Positions 12,301 through 23,378 of a stretch of DNA of 64,000 bases are shown piece after piece. The stretch's first letter is position 1. Each line of letters begins with the position of its first letter. The notes beneath the pieces are model-generated. The model was not told the origin of the DNA and did no database searches. It saw nothing but the letters and a program-made list of their open reading frames with translations. The stretch comes from Congeria kusceri (taxonomy: Eukaryota; Mollusca; Bivalvia; Myida; Dreissenidae), in contig CM051036.1 of assembly GCA_027627225.1 (NCBI GenBank), forward strand, positions 41,177,926 to 41,241,925, written 5' to 3'. Made by a program: the position numbers and the translations under genes.

Positions 12301-15300
12301 GTTTTGAAATGTTTTTAGTTTATTAGCTTGACTATTCACCAAATAGTTCCAGCTCTACTACTCACCCATTCGTCGGCGTAATGCTCTGGTTAAGGTTTGC
12401 GTGCATCAAGGCCATATCTCTGTAGCTTCTACAGATATTCAATTGAAACTTCACACATGTCTTCGGGGTCATTATGTGAGGTCACTGACCGAGGCCCATA
12501 ACTCTGACCTGCAATTTACTTTTTTTAATTGGAAAATCAGGTTAAAGTTTTCGTGCAACAACTCCATATCTTTATATTTACTACAAATATTTAATTGAAA
12601 CGTCACACATTATTTTGGCGTGATTTTGTAAGGTCACTGACCAAGGCCTAACTCCGACCTGCAATTTAGCAGAATTGTGCGCCTTTTTGTACTTAGAAAT
12701 TTCAGGTAAAGGTTTCGTGCAACAAGTGCATATCTCTGTAACTACTACAGATATTCAATTGAAACTTCACACATGTCTTCGAGGTCATTATGTGAGGTCA
12801 CTGACCTAGGCCCATAACTCTGACCTGCAATTTACTTTTTTTAATTAGAAAATCAGGTTAAAGTTTTCGTGCAACAACTCCATATCTTTATATTTACTAC
12901 AAATATTTAATTGAAACTTCACACATTATTTTGGGGTGATTTTGTAAGGTCACTGACCAAGGCCTATTACTACGACCTGCAATTTAGCAGACTTATGCCC
13001 CTTTTTGTACTTAGAAATTTCAGGTTAAGATTTGTGTGCAACAAGTGCATATCTCTGAAACTAAACACATGTCTATAGGGTTATTATGTAAGGTCACTGG
13101 CCAAGGCCCATAGCTGTGACCAGCATTTTAGCAGAATTATGCTCCATTTTTGTAGTGATAAAGGCCCATAACTCTGACAAAGCGGTTGAAAAGTCTAGCG
13201 TGCTGTCCTGAGACAGCTCTTGTATTATTCGTTGATTTTATATGTGATTTATCAATCAAAGGATTAAGCCCATGTTGGAGCTCAAAAGGATATTAAGCTG
13301 TGTGTTGTGCAGCAGTAATGTACAAGAAAAGAGAAGGATGGATGATGATGCAATTTAAATCAACTTGTCTGTGTAAACATTTTGTCATGTTTATGACTAA
13401 GAGGTCATGTTTTGCTTTTATAATATTAAAATGTGTTGCATCGTGGGAAAACCGGTCTTTATGCATGTGCGTAAAGTGTCGTCCCGGCTTAGCCTGTGCA
13501 GTCCGCACAGTAGTGTTGTTAATCAGTATCTAAAATTTTAGTCGATTAATCAGCAGAAAGTTCTGACTAAATAACCGATTAATCAGGATCCTTGAAAGTA
13601 AAGGAGATACACCCTAGACAGCAATGTTTCATTGAGTTACCTTGTTTTATTTAGTTCGGCAATAAATATGTGTATGATTTATATAGTAATTATGAAGGAA
13701 CAGGCATAACAATGCATTTGCAAATACAGTTTGTGAACTGCATTATCCTATGCGCAGAAGGAGTTTAAGCTTAGCAGAGTTTTAAAATTGACCAGATCAG
13801 GCAATAACACCGTGGTTATTGCCGAGTTGAAAATAAATGGAAAAAATGGCCTAAATGCAGGATGGGTACTGGTACTTCATTTTCCACCCACTGGCACCAA
13901 ACATCTTTTGTTTATCAATAACCATCATAACTCAGACAAATGTTTTTGAATTGAAGAAGTGTAGATGATACTACAGCTTCACCCTTTGACAGAAGCAAAA
14001 CAAGACGGCAAGCATGACTTGACCTTTGCACAGCCATCCCTATTATCTTTCTAACTGCAGTATTAGCACTATTCCACAAAACTGAGTGCGCAAATTTGGA
14101 TAGCATGCTCGTTAATGTTAATTATTTAGTTTTTGATAAGCAAGGTTAAAACGGTGAGCTAAAGAAATATGACTGTTAACCAGCCAGACAAATGAATACA
14201 AAGACCATCATTTTATTATTTGTATTTTTACATTTTATAACTTTTGTTCAAACCTTTTACAAAAGTTATATCTCCATCTTTAACAATACTGAGTCGAACC
14301 ATCATGGACTTCTTTGTTTGAAATTAAGACATAACATCATTACTAGAGACGAATATTACTTCTATAAATAATATTAAAATATATAAATGTATACATTTGA
14401 TTCCATTTAACATTGGATTTAATTATAATATGTGCACGTGCGTTATTTAATATTATTTGGTCACTGAAACATATAAATGAATCGGTTCACCTGCTCAGGT
14501 TAAAAGAAACGGATTGGACCTTTTTCAAGAAAGAAAACTCATGCATAGATATGTTCAATTAATCGACGAATCCCAAATCTTAATCGACTAATTAATCATT
14601 ACCTGTAAGTCGTTGATTAATCGACGAAATGATTAATCGGCACAACACTACCGCACAGGCTTATCGAGGACGGCACTTTCCGCCTACAGTGGATTTATTT
14701 TTAGAAGAGATTTCCTGGAAACAGAAAATGCCATAAAAGCGGAAAGTGCCGTCCTGGATTGGCCTGTGCGGACTGCACAGGCTAATCCAGGACGACACTT
14801 AACGTACATGCATTAAGAAAGGTTTTCTCACGACGCGCCATAAATAGTCATATTGCAACCTGCTTGAAGTTTCAGCCTGCCTCCTGAGCCCTCATATGGG
14901 CCCGAGAGCTACATCAACCAGACGTCACGGTACGCCACAGAGTTTGTGGAGATAGAGAAGATAGGCAAAGGAGGCTTTGGCTCCGTCTACAAGGTGACTA
15001 GTCAGACATGTGCAGTGTGGTTATAGCATCTGGGGCAGTATTCACAAACTTCTTAAGTTAGTTTTCATAAATTTTCACTTAGTCGTATACTTTTAAGAGA
15101 CTGTATATTTTTACTAGAAAACTGCATGTGCATTTAAAAATAGATTGTAATACTGATTGTAGAATGTTACTTTGTGCTACAGTGTTTCTATATGGAATGA
15201 TACAGTTTTAAGGAAGTTTCCAGATTTAAGGATAAGGATATTTAATTTAACTTAAGATCATGCTTTGTGAATACCACCTCTGGCCCCATTTTCACAAAAC

Positions 15301-18300
15301 AAGTTGAGCCTTAGGTACAGGTTCAATATGAACTTGAGCCAGATATTTCAGGATCAGGCTCTGAAATGGCATTAACTTATAATCCAATGCTGTTTTTTGA
15401 TTGTTAGTCAAATAGGTCCCATACATAATTCTGAACTCAGCATTGATTTACAGTCTCATATGAAGATTTTAATCTAAATTTTAATCTAAACCCCACAAAA
15501 TTTAATGTTATTTTATGTAAACAAAAAGTGATAACAATGTAAAAACAAATTCAGAATCTGCACAGTTAAGATCAAGATCTGCTAAAACCGATCTGTATAA
15601 ACTGTATTTTAACAATCTAAATACATGTACAAATGTTAACTGTGATATGATATATGGGATATTCAAATAATTTTTTTTACATTCTGGATGAACATCTTAA
15701 CTGATATATACAACATTATATATTGTAACTCTATTGTTTGCAAACTAAATTCACATATTAACTGTTGTTTAAGTGTCTTTCACTCTCTCTCTCTCTGCGT
15801 GCTTTCAGAGTCGGAACAAGCTAGATGGGAAGCTGTATGCAGTGAAGGTGGTCAAGTTCAAACACTCAAAGCCAGAGAATATCTTCCGGGTATATACCTT
15901 TCAGTTAATAAATTTGTAATCATGAAATAAAATGGTGTACTACATAATGCATGTAAACTTACTTTTACCAGTTGTCAGTAAGTAATTAATATTGATTGAT
16001 TTATGTGTTCAGACCCGCTCTTTATTATTGTTATTAAATTATTAATGTCCAGAAAGGTGTATACATTTGTTATGACCTGTACTAAAGAAAAATGCTGCAC
16101 ATGTTGAATTGAAAACAGTTGAAACCAGGGACTGATAATTTTTTCAGGTTTAATATTTATTTAAAGTCGGAGTATTTACATAACAAATAACATGAGCCAT
16201 AAATAGCTTTTGGTCGACATTTTGGCCAAGGCCATAAGTAAGAATGATCATGATACGTTCACCTCTTTGTTTTGTAATTATTATTAAATCATTGAAAATC
16301 TCTTCAAAATGTACACATTTTATACGGTTCATACCCACCATTCATATCAAAGCCATTGTCCACCGAATGTTATGTGCTGTTCCCACAGGTGCTGCGTGAA
16401 GCCAAGGCACTTGCCAACCTGCAGCACATCAACATTGTCGGCTACAATTCCTGCTGGCTGGAATATGGGAACAAGTCCGTGATGCCAAGAAATACCTGTG
16501 AGCTTTAGTTATTGTTGGGTCTTTAAACTTCAAACATACACACAACTTTAGAACTGAGCTAGATTATTCCACAAAATTTTGATCAGTGAAACTGTTCATG
16601 CTGGAAAGAAAAGGTATAGGTCTCACAAATGGCTCTAATTTATCTATAGACTTCACATCATAGTGTTGCAAATTTTATTTGTTATACATACATAAACATA
16701 TTTTGGCAGGGATCTTCCTTGCTTGATTTTTATTTCATATTCTGCTAAAATGTTTTTTTTCTTCTTAGCTTAAGTTTGATCATTTATACTTCTGGAACTG
16801 TTGTCTCCTATCTGCAGATTTACAGTGTCAAAATTAACTCACCAAAGCGCACATGTTAGCTTGTTTTAACATCACTAGATAAAAATGTCCGTGCCACTAC
16901 TTACACTAGAATCATACGTTTTTGGGGCTTTTTCAGCTCAAAGAACACTGGGTAATGGGGACCAACAGAGCGACTCTTCATCTGATGATGGCATTGTCTT
17001 TCAACATGATGTTGACACAGTGGACATATTGAAACCTTGTAGCAAACAACTACCCATTCCAAGTGGACCACAAATCAAAGAAATTGGCTCTAATTGCTCA
17101 AGCCTGGCCTCGTCACCACAGACTGAAGTCTTTCAAAGTTTGCAGAAATGTCTTGGTCAAAATCGATGTGAAACAGAGCAAGAGTATAGCATAACAGAAT
17201 CAGCCTCACATATAACAGTGTCTCATTCTGGTCTAGACTCCAGGGTTGAAATATCAAAGGTGGAATTTGACCTTGAATCCCATAGTGATTCTATAGAAGT
17301 AGATGGAAGTGTTAGCCCAAACAGACATGAACAGTCAGGAAGGGTTTACACCAGAAGCATTAGTTGTGATCCTTATGTCTCAGGGGAAGTAAACATTCGA
17401 AGGGAGAATCAAAACAATAAGAATTTCAAAGAGAGTGACTTCCCTTTAAAGGTAAGAATTAAATTAAACAAGAGCTGTCAGAGAACAGTGTGCTTGACTA
17501 TTCGAAGTATTTCAGTTGGTACATATTTTGGAAAGTATAAAAGGCATACATTTGTTGAAATGCAAAGCTGATTTATGGCAATTATTTCATCAATTTATTC
17601 CAAGTTTCAAGTGAATACCTTATGTAGTTAGAAATGATAAGACTTTGGAACAAAAGCTCTTGTTGTATTTTACAGAGTAATTGTAAACCTTTTCCCTTAA
17701 AAATATTTTTTTCTCCAAGTGCCTCAACTTTAATACATTATTTGCATAACAGTTTTTCTTAAGTTGGCAGACATTCATAAAGAACTGAATAACCATATGT
17801 AATGTATGTTTAGGTTCAGTTTTGGGAAAGGGCTTTATACAGATGATAAGTTTTCTGATAGATTTAAAACAAATATTTTTTGTAACTAGGGACTTTTAAG
17901 TGTCCAAAAACATAGATTAAATATGGCAGGCATCTTTTTCAAATAACATGGTAAGCGAAAATAAAAGCATTTATTTTATGCCTATAAAGATATTCTGGCT
18001 AAAATACTGGTACGTTTTTTATATAAATTACAATTGGTCAGATAGAATTTCCATATTTCACACTGAACAAAAATTTGTATTCTACAGGTGGATAAAACCG
18101 ACAACTTTTAAGTTTGCTCAGTAAAATAAATTTCCGTAACGCTTAAGAAACTACATTGAAAAAATCTCCTTTCTATTTATATATGCAACATCAATATGAC
18201 TATGTTATAGCAGTTGAATTCAAACATCCAGCTTGTTTGCCTGAAACACAACTTTTAATTTCAATTGAACGATGTCACTGATGTACATATCATAATGACG

Positions 18301-19297
18301 TTATGTTGACATGTATTTTGTGTGTTTGTTGTTATTTGTTTTTTTAGAATTGATAAATCATTTTTTGCATTGCATATCTGTAGTGTTGTTTTCGATCATA
18401 AGGATATAATATAATGAATGGAATACGATGTTACCAAATCGACTGGAGCGATACAACCTACAACAGTCTTGTAATATTTCCTATGTCTCTTCTTTACAGA
18501 CAACTGTGACCTTGTATATCCAGATGGAGCTGTGTGGACTCACACTGAAGGACTGGATGCAAGGACGCAATGACGAAATCAAAGGCAGTGAAATGATTAA
18601 CTGTACCAACAGGAACATGAATATTTTCAAGCAGATCTTGAAGGCAGTGGAATATATCCACTCCCAAGGTATCATGCATAGGGATCTAAAGCCCAGAAAT
18701 ATTTTCCTGATGGAGAATGAAAACTGTGTGAAGGTGGGAGATTTTGGGCTTGCCACAGAGGACATTCTCACCAGTCCATTATCTTGTGGTTCTTTTCATG
18801 ATCTCGAGGCAGCTGCAACCAGACTTAAGCGGACTGAAAGCGTGTTGTCTGACCACACAACGGGGGTCGGGACATCGACCTACGCGGCACCAGAGCAGCT
18901 GGAGAGCTCTATGTATAACACCAAATGTGATGTTTACAGCCTAGGGGTGATACTGTTTGAATTATTTCAAGTGTACGGCACCGAAATGGAGCAGCATTGT
19001 AGTATAACTCATTTACGAAATGGAACTATTCCAAGTGTAATGTATAAAAACTGGCCAGTTCAAACTAAATTTATCAAGTTAATGACTGATCCAAATCCAG
19101 AAGTTCGTCCGTCTGTTCAAGACATGCTCCGAGGCGAGTTGTTTGTCAGCAAGGATCAGATTATTGCTGATATGAAGGCCAAGGAAGATGAGTATGTGAA
19201 GGAGATAGAATCTCTGAAGAAGCAAGTGGAGGAGAAAGATCAAATGATACAGAAACTGTTAGACGCCCTGAAAGTTGATAGTTTACCAAATTGTTAG
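6383..19297 (+). CDS. EIF2AK1: eIF2-alpha kinase, heme-regulated inhibitor type (5'-partial)
   Basis: Eight exons join in phase: 6383-6556, 11579-11712, 12215-12267, 14876-14993, 15809-15889, 16389-16497, 16937-17451, 18500-19297 (TAG). They give 659 residues, close to vertebrate HRI, with the initiating exon missing. The first exon carries the HRI N-terminal helix VPNHLLFISILEQL. The kinase has a P-loop GKGGFGSVYK (exon 4), the AVK lysine (exon 5), LREAKALANLQHINIVGY (C helix, exon 6), HRDLKPRN at about 18676, DFG at 18740, TYAAPEQLE, and the eIF2-kinase signature YSLGVILFELF. Exon 7 codes a 171-residue serine- and acid-rich insert that splits the N-lobe, as expected for eIF2-alpha kinases. 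The C-terminus is a predicted coiled coil (KEIESLKKQVEEKDQMIQKL). The family phosphorylates eIF2-alpha under stress and lowers translation initiation. HRI is preferred over PERK, PKR or GCN2 because there is no signal peptide, dsRNA-binding or RWD domain and the N-terminal helix matches HRI. Confidence 0.92.
7137..8300. mobile_element. non-autonomous element with 14-bp inverted ends, kinase intron 1
   Basis: AGGGATCATCCTAG at 7137-7150 is mirrored by CTAGGATAATCCCT at 8287-8300 (13 of 14 match). The subterminal sequence is arranged in short inverted blocks (AGGGAGAAGTGACTTCTCC on the left, GGGCGACGATTTCGCCC on the right). No coding motif is present. It lies in the first visible intron of the kinase gene. 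Confidence 0.5.
9331..9993. mobile_element. foldback element with AACTCGGCCC iterons and 8-bp target duplication
   Basis: The left end reads GGTAACGGGTCAACTCGGCC and the right end, reverse complemented, GGTTCAGGGTCAACTCGGCC. Each arm continues with further copies of a (C)TCGGCC-centred iteron (GTCTTACTCGGCC, GTCTAACTCGGCC and others). The direct repeat CAAAAAAC flanks the element at 9323-9330 and 9994-10001. The AT-rich interior has no coding motif. The 8-bp duplication and iteron-built arms are the same design as at 24007-25308, where MULE-like exons are present, so this is probably a non-autonomous member of that group (inference). Confidence 0.75.
11116..11524. mobile_element. MITE/SINE-like element with tRNA-like core
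   Basis: The right end CTGTGAAAAAGTCCCTTTAAG matches the right ends of the elements at 20236 and 58504. The left end is only loosely similar (TTTTAAAAGGAC). Inside, 11338-11390 has a box A-like GCTAAGTGGAT and a canonical box B GGTTCGAGCCT about 31 bp apart, as in a tRNA-derived polymerase III promoter, followed by a T-run. It is not a functional tRNA, because no acceptor stem closes around it. Confidence 0.55.
12401..13170. repeat. dimeric higher-order tandem repeat, A-B-A-B-A, kinase intron
   Basis: Five monomers start with GTGCAwCAA at about 12401, 12553, 12717, 12869 and 13036. Spacings alternate 152, 164, 152 and 167 bp. Odd monomers resemble each other (GTCTTCGGGGTCATTATGTGAG) more than the even ones (TTATTTTGGGGTGATTTTG), so the real unit is a dimer of about 315 bp. 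The array ends with a hairpin-like GCTGTCCTGAGACAGCTCTTG shared with two other repeats in the window. Confidence 0.85.
13441..14840. mobile_element. palindromic GTGGGAAAACCGG repeat, split by a hAT insertion
   Basis: The left part (13441-13510) and right part (14651-14840) together make one copy of the palindromic element also present at 45065-45325 and about 32930-33150. The right part itself contains facing copies of GGCACTTTCCGCCT. The break at CCGCACAG coincides with the 8-bp duplication flanking the hAT element. Confidence 0.8.
13511..14650. mobile_element. non-autonomous hAT transposon with 8-bp target duplication
   Basis: The element begins TAGTGTTGT and ends ACAACACTA, the hAT-type terminus. 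The target sequence CCGCACAG occurs on both sides (13503-13510 and 14651-14658), and removing the insert plus one copy restores the interrupted palindromic repeat. Subterminal regions carry many copies of TCGATTAATC or GATTAATC in both orientations, of the sort bound by hAT transposases. The 1140-bp interior has no intact transposase; open frames are short and unrecognised. Confidence 0.88.
15781..15797. repeat. (TC)n microsatellite in splice-acceptor tract
   Basis: A CTCTCTCTCTCTCT run lies 11 bases upstream of the AG at 15807-15808 and forms the polypyrimidine tract of kinase exon 5. Confidence 0.7.
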
Positions 19298-20235
19298 GTG
19301 TTATTGTTATAAGTGATAGCTTAAAACTTTTTTAATTTCAAAGAAAAGGAATATAAAAGTAAACTAATAAAAAGTATCCATGGCACACAATTGTAGTATT
19401 ACAAAAATCATCTCAAGGTTTAAGCTGAAATTACAGTTTCATAAACTGTGTTGTTGATACATTTCTGCAGGATTTATCAACATTTTAAATGCTTGTTCAG
19501 TGATCATTACAGAGCCATTGTGGAATTTTTTTATGTACAGTGCCAAAGTTCTGAGTTAGCTGTTAATATTAAGGAAATATGTTTTGAAATGTTAAATAAG
19601 TAGTAAGAGATATGTATTATTTAACTGTAAAATGGTATCTGAGCACATGTTTAAAATCATGTTACATTATTTTTTCCCTGATAATCACTTATGAAATTTT
19701 TTGAAAGGTAGCATATTCCACATGTCACTTCTTAATTGACAGTTTGCTTAATTATGATGCCCCATCAGTTGTAGATAAGTAGTGGCATGTGTCTGTTTTA
19801 GCATACACCCATTCCAATCTTTATTGTATTTTTTTAAGTAAATTGATTGAACTATTTTGCATGTGGAATTGTGAAGTTAGAAAATTTGTTATGTTTCTCA
19901 TAGGTTTTTCAAAGTAAATTCTTGACAAGAGTATTGCATGTGAAATGGTGAATCTCACCTTTTTAAACAATTGCACTTGGCAACTTGTTAATGATGTGAT
20001 TGAATAGAAATAAAATTGATGAAGCAATGTCTTAAATACTAAGTACCGAGATGGGACATATGTCGATGGATGCAGTTCAGATGTACAAAGTGTGCAGATG
20101 TGTGTTTACCTCTGTGAAATGTACTCAATGATGGCAGCAGATTCAATCATTATAGTTTTCAAAGTATAAAGATTTACTTGTTAATTTAATGCCCAAGTGT
20201 CCTGTAGGCTGCACTAGAACTTTGTAGTAAATGTG
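19298..20235 (+). other. 3' UTR and downstream flank of the eIF2-alpha kinase gene
   Basis: AT-rich non-coding sequence after the kinase stop codon. Candidate polyadenylation hexamers AATAAA are at 19366-19371 and 20009-20014. The true end is not decidable from sequence. Confidence 0.5.
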
Positions 20236-20796
20236 TTTAAAGGGATCTGTTCACAGATTGGCAAAATGACAATGTTCAAAATGTTTCTCATTGATTCCTA
20301 AAAAAAAAATGCATTAAATATAAACAAGCACAATAATACTACTGACAAGTAATATATTGGAAATATGCATAATAGTGTTGTTACTGAAAAAACATCAATG
20401 GAAATTGATAAAATTATTAAGCGTTTGTAACGCTTTTCAACGGTATTTTGTTTTTGTTTAAACTAAAGTATTAAACTCGAGAGTGTCTCAATAAGCCTTT
20501 GGCTTTCAATGCAATCAAGCTAAAATAAATAGGTTTTAACTAAACTAACTCTTTAAACGCTTACATAGCATTAAAAATCCATGATTTTAAGTCAGAATAG
20601 CCGGGTGGTTAGCCAGACAGATTTTTTATTGTGGTGATCATAGGATCAAGTCCTGGGGAAGGCAAATCATTATATTTATTGTTTTGTCTTATATATAAAA
20701 TTTGTTTTTGGTTATTCCAACTGCTTAATTTTTCGCAGGTAAGGCAATAAATGACATTTTCAAAATTTAAAAATTCTGTGAACGAGTCCCTTTAAA
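20236..20796. mobile_element. MITE with tRNA-like module, TTTAAAGGGA ends
   Basis: TTTAAAGGGATCTGTTCACAGA at 20236 faces TCTGTGAACGAGTCCCTTTAAA at 20775-20796 (three mismatches in 22 bp). The interior has a box A-like TAGCCGGGTGG (20598) and a box B-like GGATCAAGTCC (20643), and A-rich tracts near both ends. Same family as the elements ending at 11524 and 58971. Confidence 0.7.
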
Positions 20797-21710
20797 TGTC
20801 TTCATTATAGACAAATATCGGGTACAAAGAATATACTAACAATCTAATTCACAAGCAACTTTATTAAGCACCTTTATTCATAGGTTTATTTTAAGACATA
20901 TAATTATGTTTGTAAAAAAAGGCAAAAAAAAACAAAAAACATGATCATTATAATTAAAACAGAAATACTTCTCGAACTACATGTATTATAAATAGTTAAC
21001 ATAAATAGTAATTTGTTTGATCTACAAGAATCTATAACTTTCTGAATATTGCACTTTCACATCATATCGACTTGACTAGTCTAAAATAAATAAATAAAAC
21101 AAATGAAGCTGGCCCCTAATCGCACATCGAGTAAGGCCTCTATATTATTTTGAAATGTGGCAAGTAGTTGCTATGAATGTTTTCTAAACACGTATTACCA
21201 TAAGGAAAATTGAACATGCCTCTTGACAATGTTTTTGATGAATGAGATTGCTTGAAGGAATCTGAGTTTTTAAAAACAAGGAGCATTTTCTGTAAGATTT
21301 GTGTTTTTCAAATAGCTAAATGGCTTAAAAGAGCTTTGCACACATAGCTCTCTGACAAATAAATCTGAAATTTTACCAAAGATGGTTTGAAAGTCAAATT
21401 TGTTGAAAATGCCTGATGGACAAGTCATAACAACTGGCTGGAAAGGCTAACCCTTGAGCAATATGTGGTGGGGTGAGTCAAACACAACAACACAACAAAC
21501 ATCTATAAAATGGACTGTAATGGAACACATGTTCAGAGTAATAAAACTGTAACTTTAAAATATGCTTTATACATCGTACATTGTTACATGTAGCAAATAT
21601 GTATCAAATATATATCACATTGCTACAAAATTAAAGTAATAAAATACAGCAATACCATTATGGTTTCAAGTAGATCTAGGTTATACATTTTTACTTTACT
21701 ACACAATATA
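20797..21710. other. 3' flank of the zinc-finger gene
   Basis: AT-rich and non-coding. On the minus strand several AATAAA hexamers occur (for example near 20860-20900), so the zinc-finger transcript may run through most of this stretch. Confidence 0.35.
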
Positions 21711-22691
21711 TTAATTACTTTCAATACACATTGAGGCTTCATCTTCTGTATCTGAATCAAAATCATTACTGTCACTGCTGTCAAAAACTGCTGATTCATC
21801 CATTTGAAATTCTACAGAAGTACATGCATGTTCAGTATCTAGCGCTTTTGGTGAATATTTCTTATTTGTCAGTTCAGTTCCAACTTCATTTTCTGCGATT
21901 TTTGTCAGAAACTGACCATGTTCTAAGGAAGGTGCATTTTCAACATCATGTTCTTTTACTGCAGTTTTTTGCACCTTGGCCAATTTATTTTTAGGATGAA
22001 GCATATTGTTAGTCTTTTTCAAATGGGTCTTGATATGTTTTCGCAAGTCAGACTTACAGCCCTTCAAAGTTTTGTTGCAAATGTCACATTTATTCATTTG
22101 ATCAGCTGGTTGGTGGAATGTTTTCTTGTGTCTGTTAAAAGTAGAGTCATGCCGAAATTTCTTGTCACAGAGATTGCATTTAAACACATATTCATTGAAA
22201 TGCGAGCGCAGATGCCTGTCGAATGAATTTTTAGAACAAAATGCTTTTGAACATATTTCACATTTAAATTTCAAATTGTTAACTCCTGCTTCCTGCAATT
22301 TCTCTCCTAAATGTACACGCCCCTGGTGTTCTTTTAGAGCTGATGACTTGCGGTACGCTTTGTCACAAAGAGAACACTTATAAGGCCGTTCATCAGTATG
22401 TGAACGAATGTGGTGCCTCATGTTCCCTTTGTTAGTATCAACTCGGTCACAGAATGGGCAAAAATATGAACGTGGCTTTTTCTTTGAGCTCTTTTTGAAC
22501 CTTCTATCAGATGTTTTCATTTCCATGTTGGGTCTAATATCTGATGTTTCCATTTCATCATTATGAATGACAGGAGATGTTTTTATTTCCATACTTTGTG
22601 TAATATCAGATGTTTTAATCTCCATGTTGGATCTTTTATTGGGTGTTTTCACTTCCATATTGGATATATTGTCAGGTGTTTTCACTTCCAT
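21711..22691 (-). CDS. C2H2 zinc-finger protein, five fingers
   Basis: One open frame of 326 residues. Residues 1-66 are six imperfect 11-residue repeats of the form MEVKTPDNISN / MEIKTSDITQS. Five C2H2 fingers follow at about 76-98, 104-127, 142-164, 170-193 and 200-223, each with the C-x2-C...H-x3/5-H pattern; fingers 1 and 2 are joined by the classical linker TDERPYKC. The rest is a lysine-rich spacer and an acidic tail with many DSD/DTED strings (about 299-326). This looks like a nuclear DNA-binding regulator; the target is unknown. The first ATG is used because an in-frame TAA lies two codons upstream, but decayed repeat copies continue beyond it, so the start may have shifted or an upstream exon may exist. 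No orthologue is recognised by name. Confidence 0.8.
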   Translation of the reverse strand: MEVKTPDNISNMEVKTPNKRSNMEIKTSDITQSMEIKTSPVIHNDEMETSDIRPNMEMKTSDRRFKKSSKKKPRSYFCPFCDRVDTNKGNMRHHIRSHTDERPYKCSLCDKAYRKSSALKEHQGRVHLGEKLQEAGVNNLKFKCEICSKAFCSKNSFDRHLRSHFNEYVFKCNLCDKKFRHDSTFNRHKKTFHQPADQMNKCDICNKTLKGCKSDLRKHIKTHLKKTNNMLHPKNKLAKVQKTAVKEHDVENAPSLEHGQFLTKIAENEVGTELTNKKYSPKALDTEHACTSVEFQMDESAVFDSSDSNDFDSDTEDEASMCIESN

Positions 22692-22760
22692 AGTTTAAAC
22701 AGTATTAGATGTTTTTATTTACATGTTGGGTCTAATACTAGATGTTTTCATTTCATATTG
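22515..22760. repeat. 33-bp coding minisatellite with decayed flanking copies
   Basis: Units of about 33 bp (on the minus strand, ATGGAAGTGAAAACACCTGA and following) code the N-terminal repeats of the zinc-finger protein. At least two further units at 22692-22760 lie upstream of the start codon and contain stop codons or a 1-bp length change, so they are no longer translated. Confidence 0.8.
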
Positions 22761-22907
22761 GCACAATCCGATTTAGCATGTTGTGGTCATCATTACTGCA
22801 CTTCCACGGTTTCATCGATATACTGAAACTAAAATAATATACTGCCTGTAAGAATGTGGAGATTTCAAACACACTAAGTATACAATGCAAGGATGCCAAT
22901 TAACTAA

Positions 22908-22977
22908 AGTCACAAATATTCTCTGGTCTTATTTTTAAGCCAAGTCACAAATATTCTCTGGTCTTATTTTTAAGCCA
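22908..22977. repeat. perfect 35-bp tandem duplication
   Basis: The 35-bp unit starting AGTCACAAATATTCTC at 22908 is repeated exactly at 22943-22977. No function is apparent. Confidence 0.9.
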
Positions 22978-23378
22978 GTCAACAATTTTTTTTAATATTA
23001 ATACGATGATAAGTTTACCGTATGACTAGCAAAACAAATATTGTGCGATTTGCGGAGTTTGGAATATCAAGGCTGACAGAGGCTTTGTGGGGGAGACCAA
23101 GTATTGCTCAAAATATAGACTATCAGTTAGCATCAACCAGTTGCACCCACACTGGCTATTTTGCAGCAGGATTTTGTGGCAGGCATTAACTACCAGGTAA
23201 CCTTATGTAGATATGCTGAGTAAGTACTTGCAACAAAAATTGCAACGGATGAGCAATACTGTTACTTTTTAGGTATGCTTAACTTATTGTTTTTAATCTT
23301 AGTGCTCAATAAATTAAACATTTTAATTAGTGGAAAACTAAACATTGTAATTTCCACAAATTCTCAATACCTGCGGCA

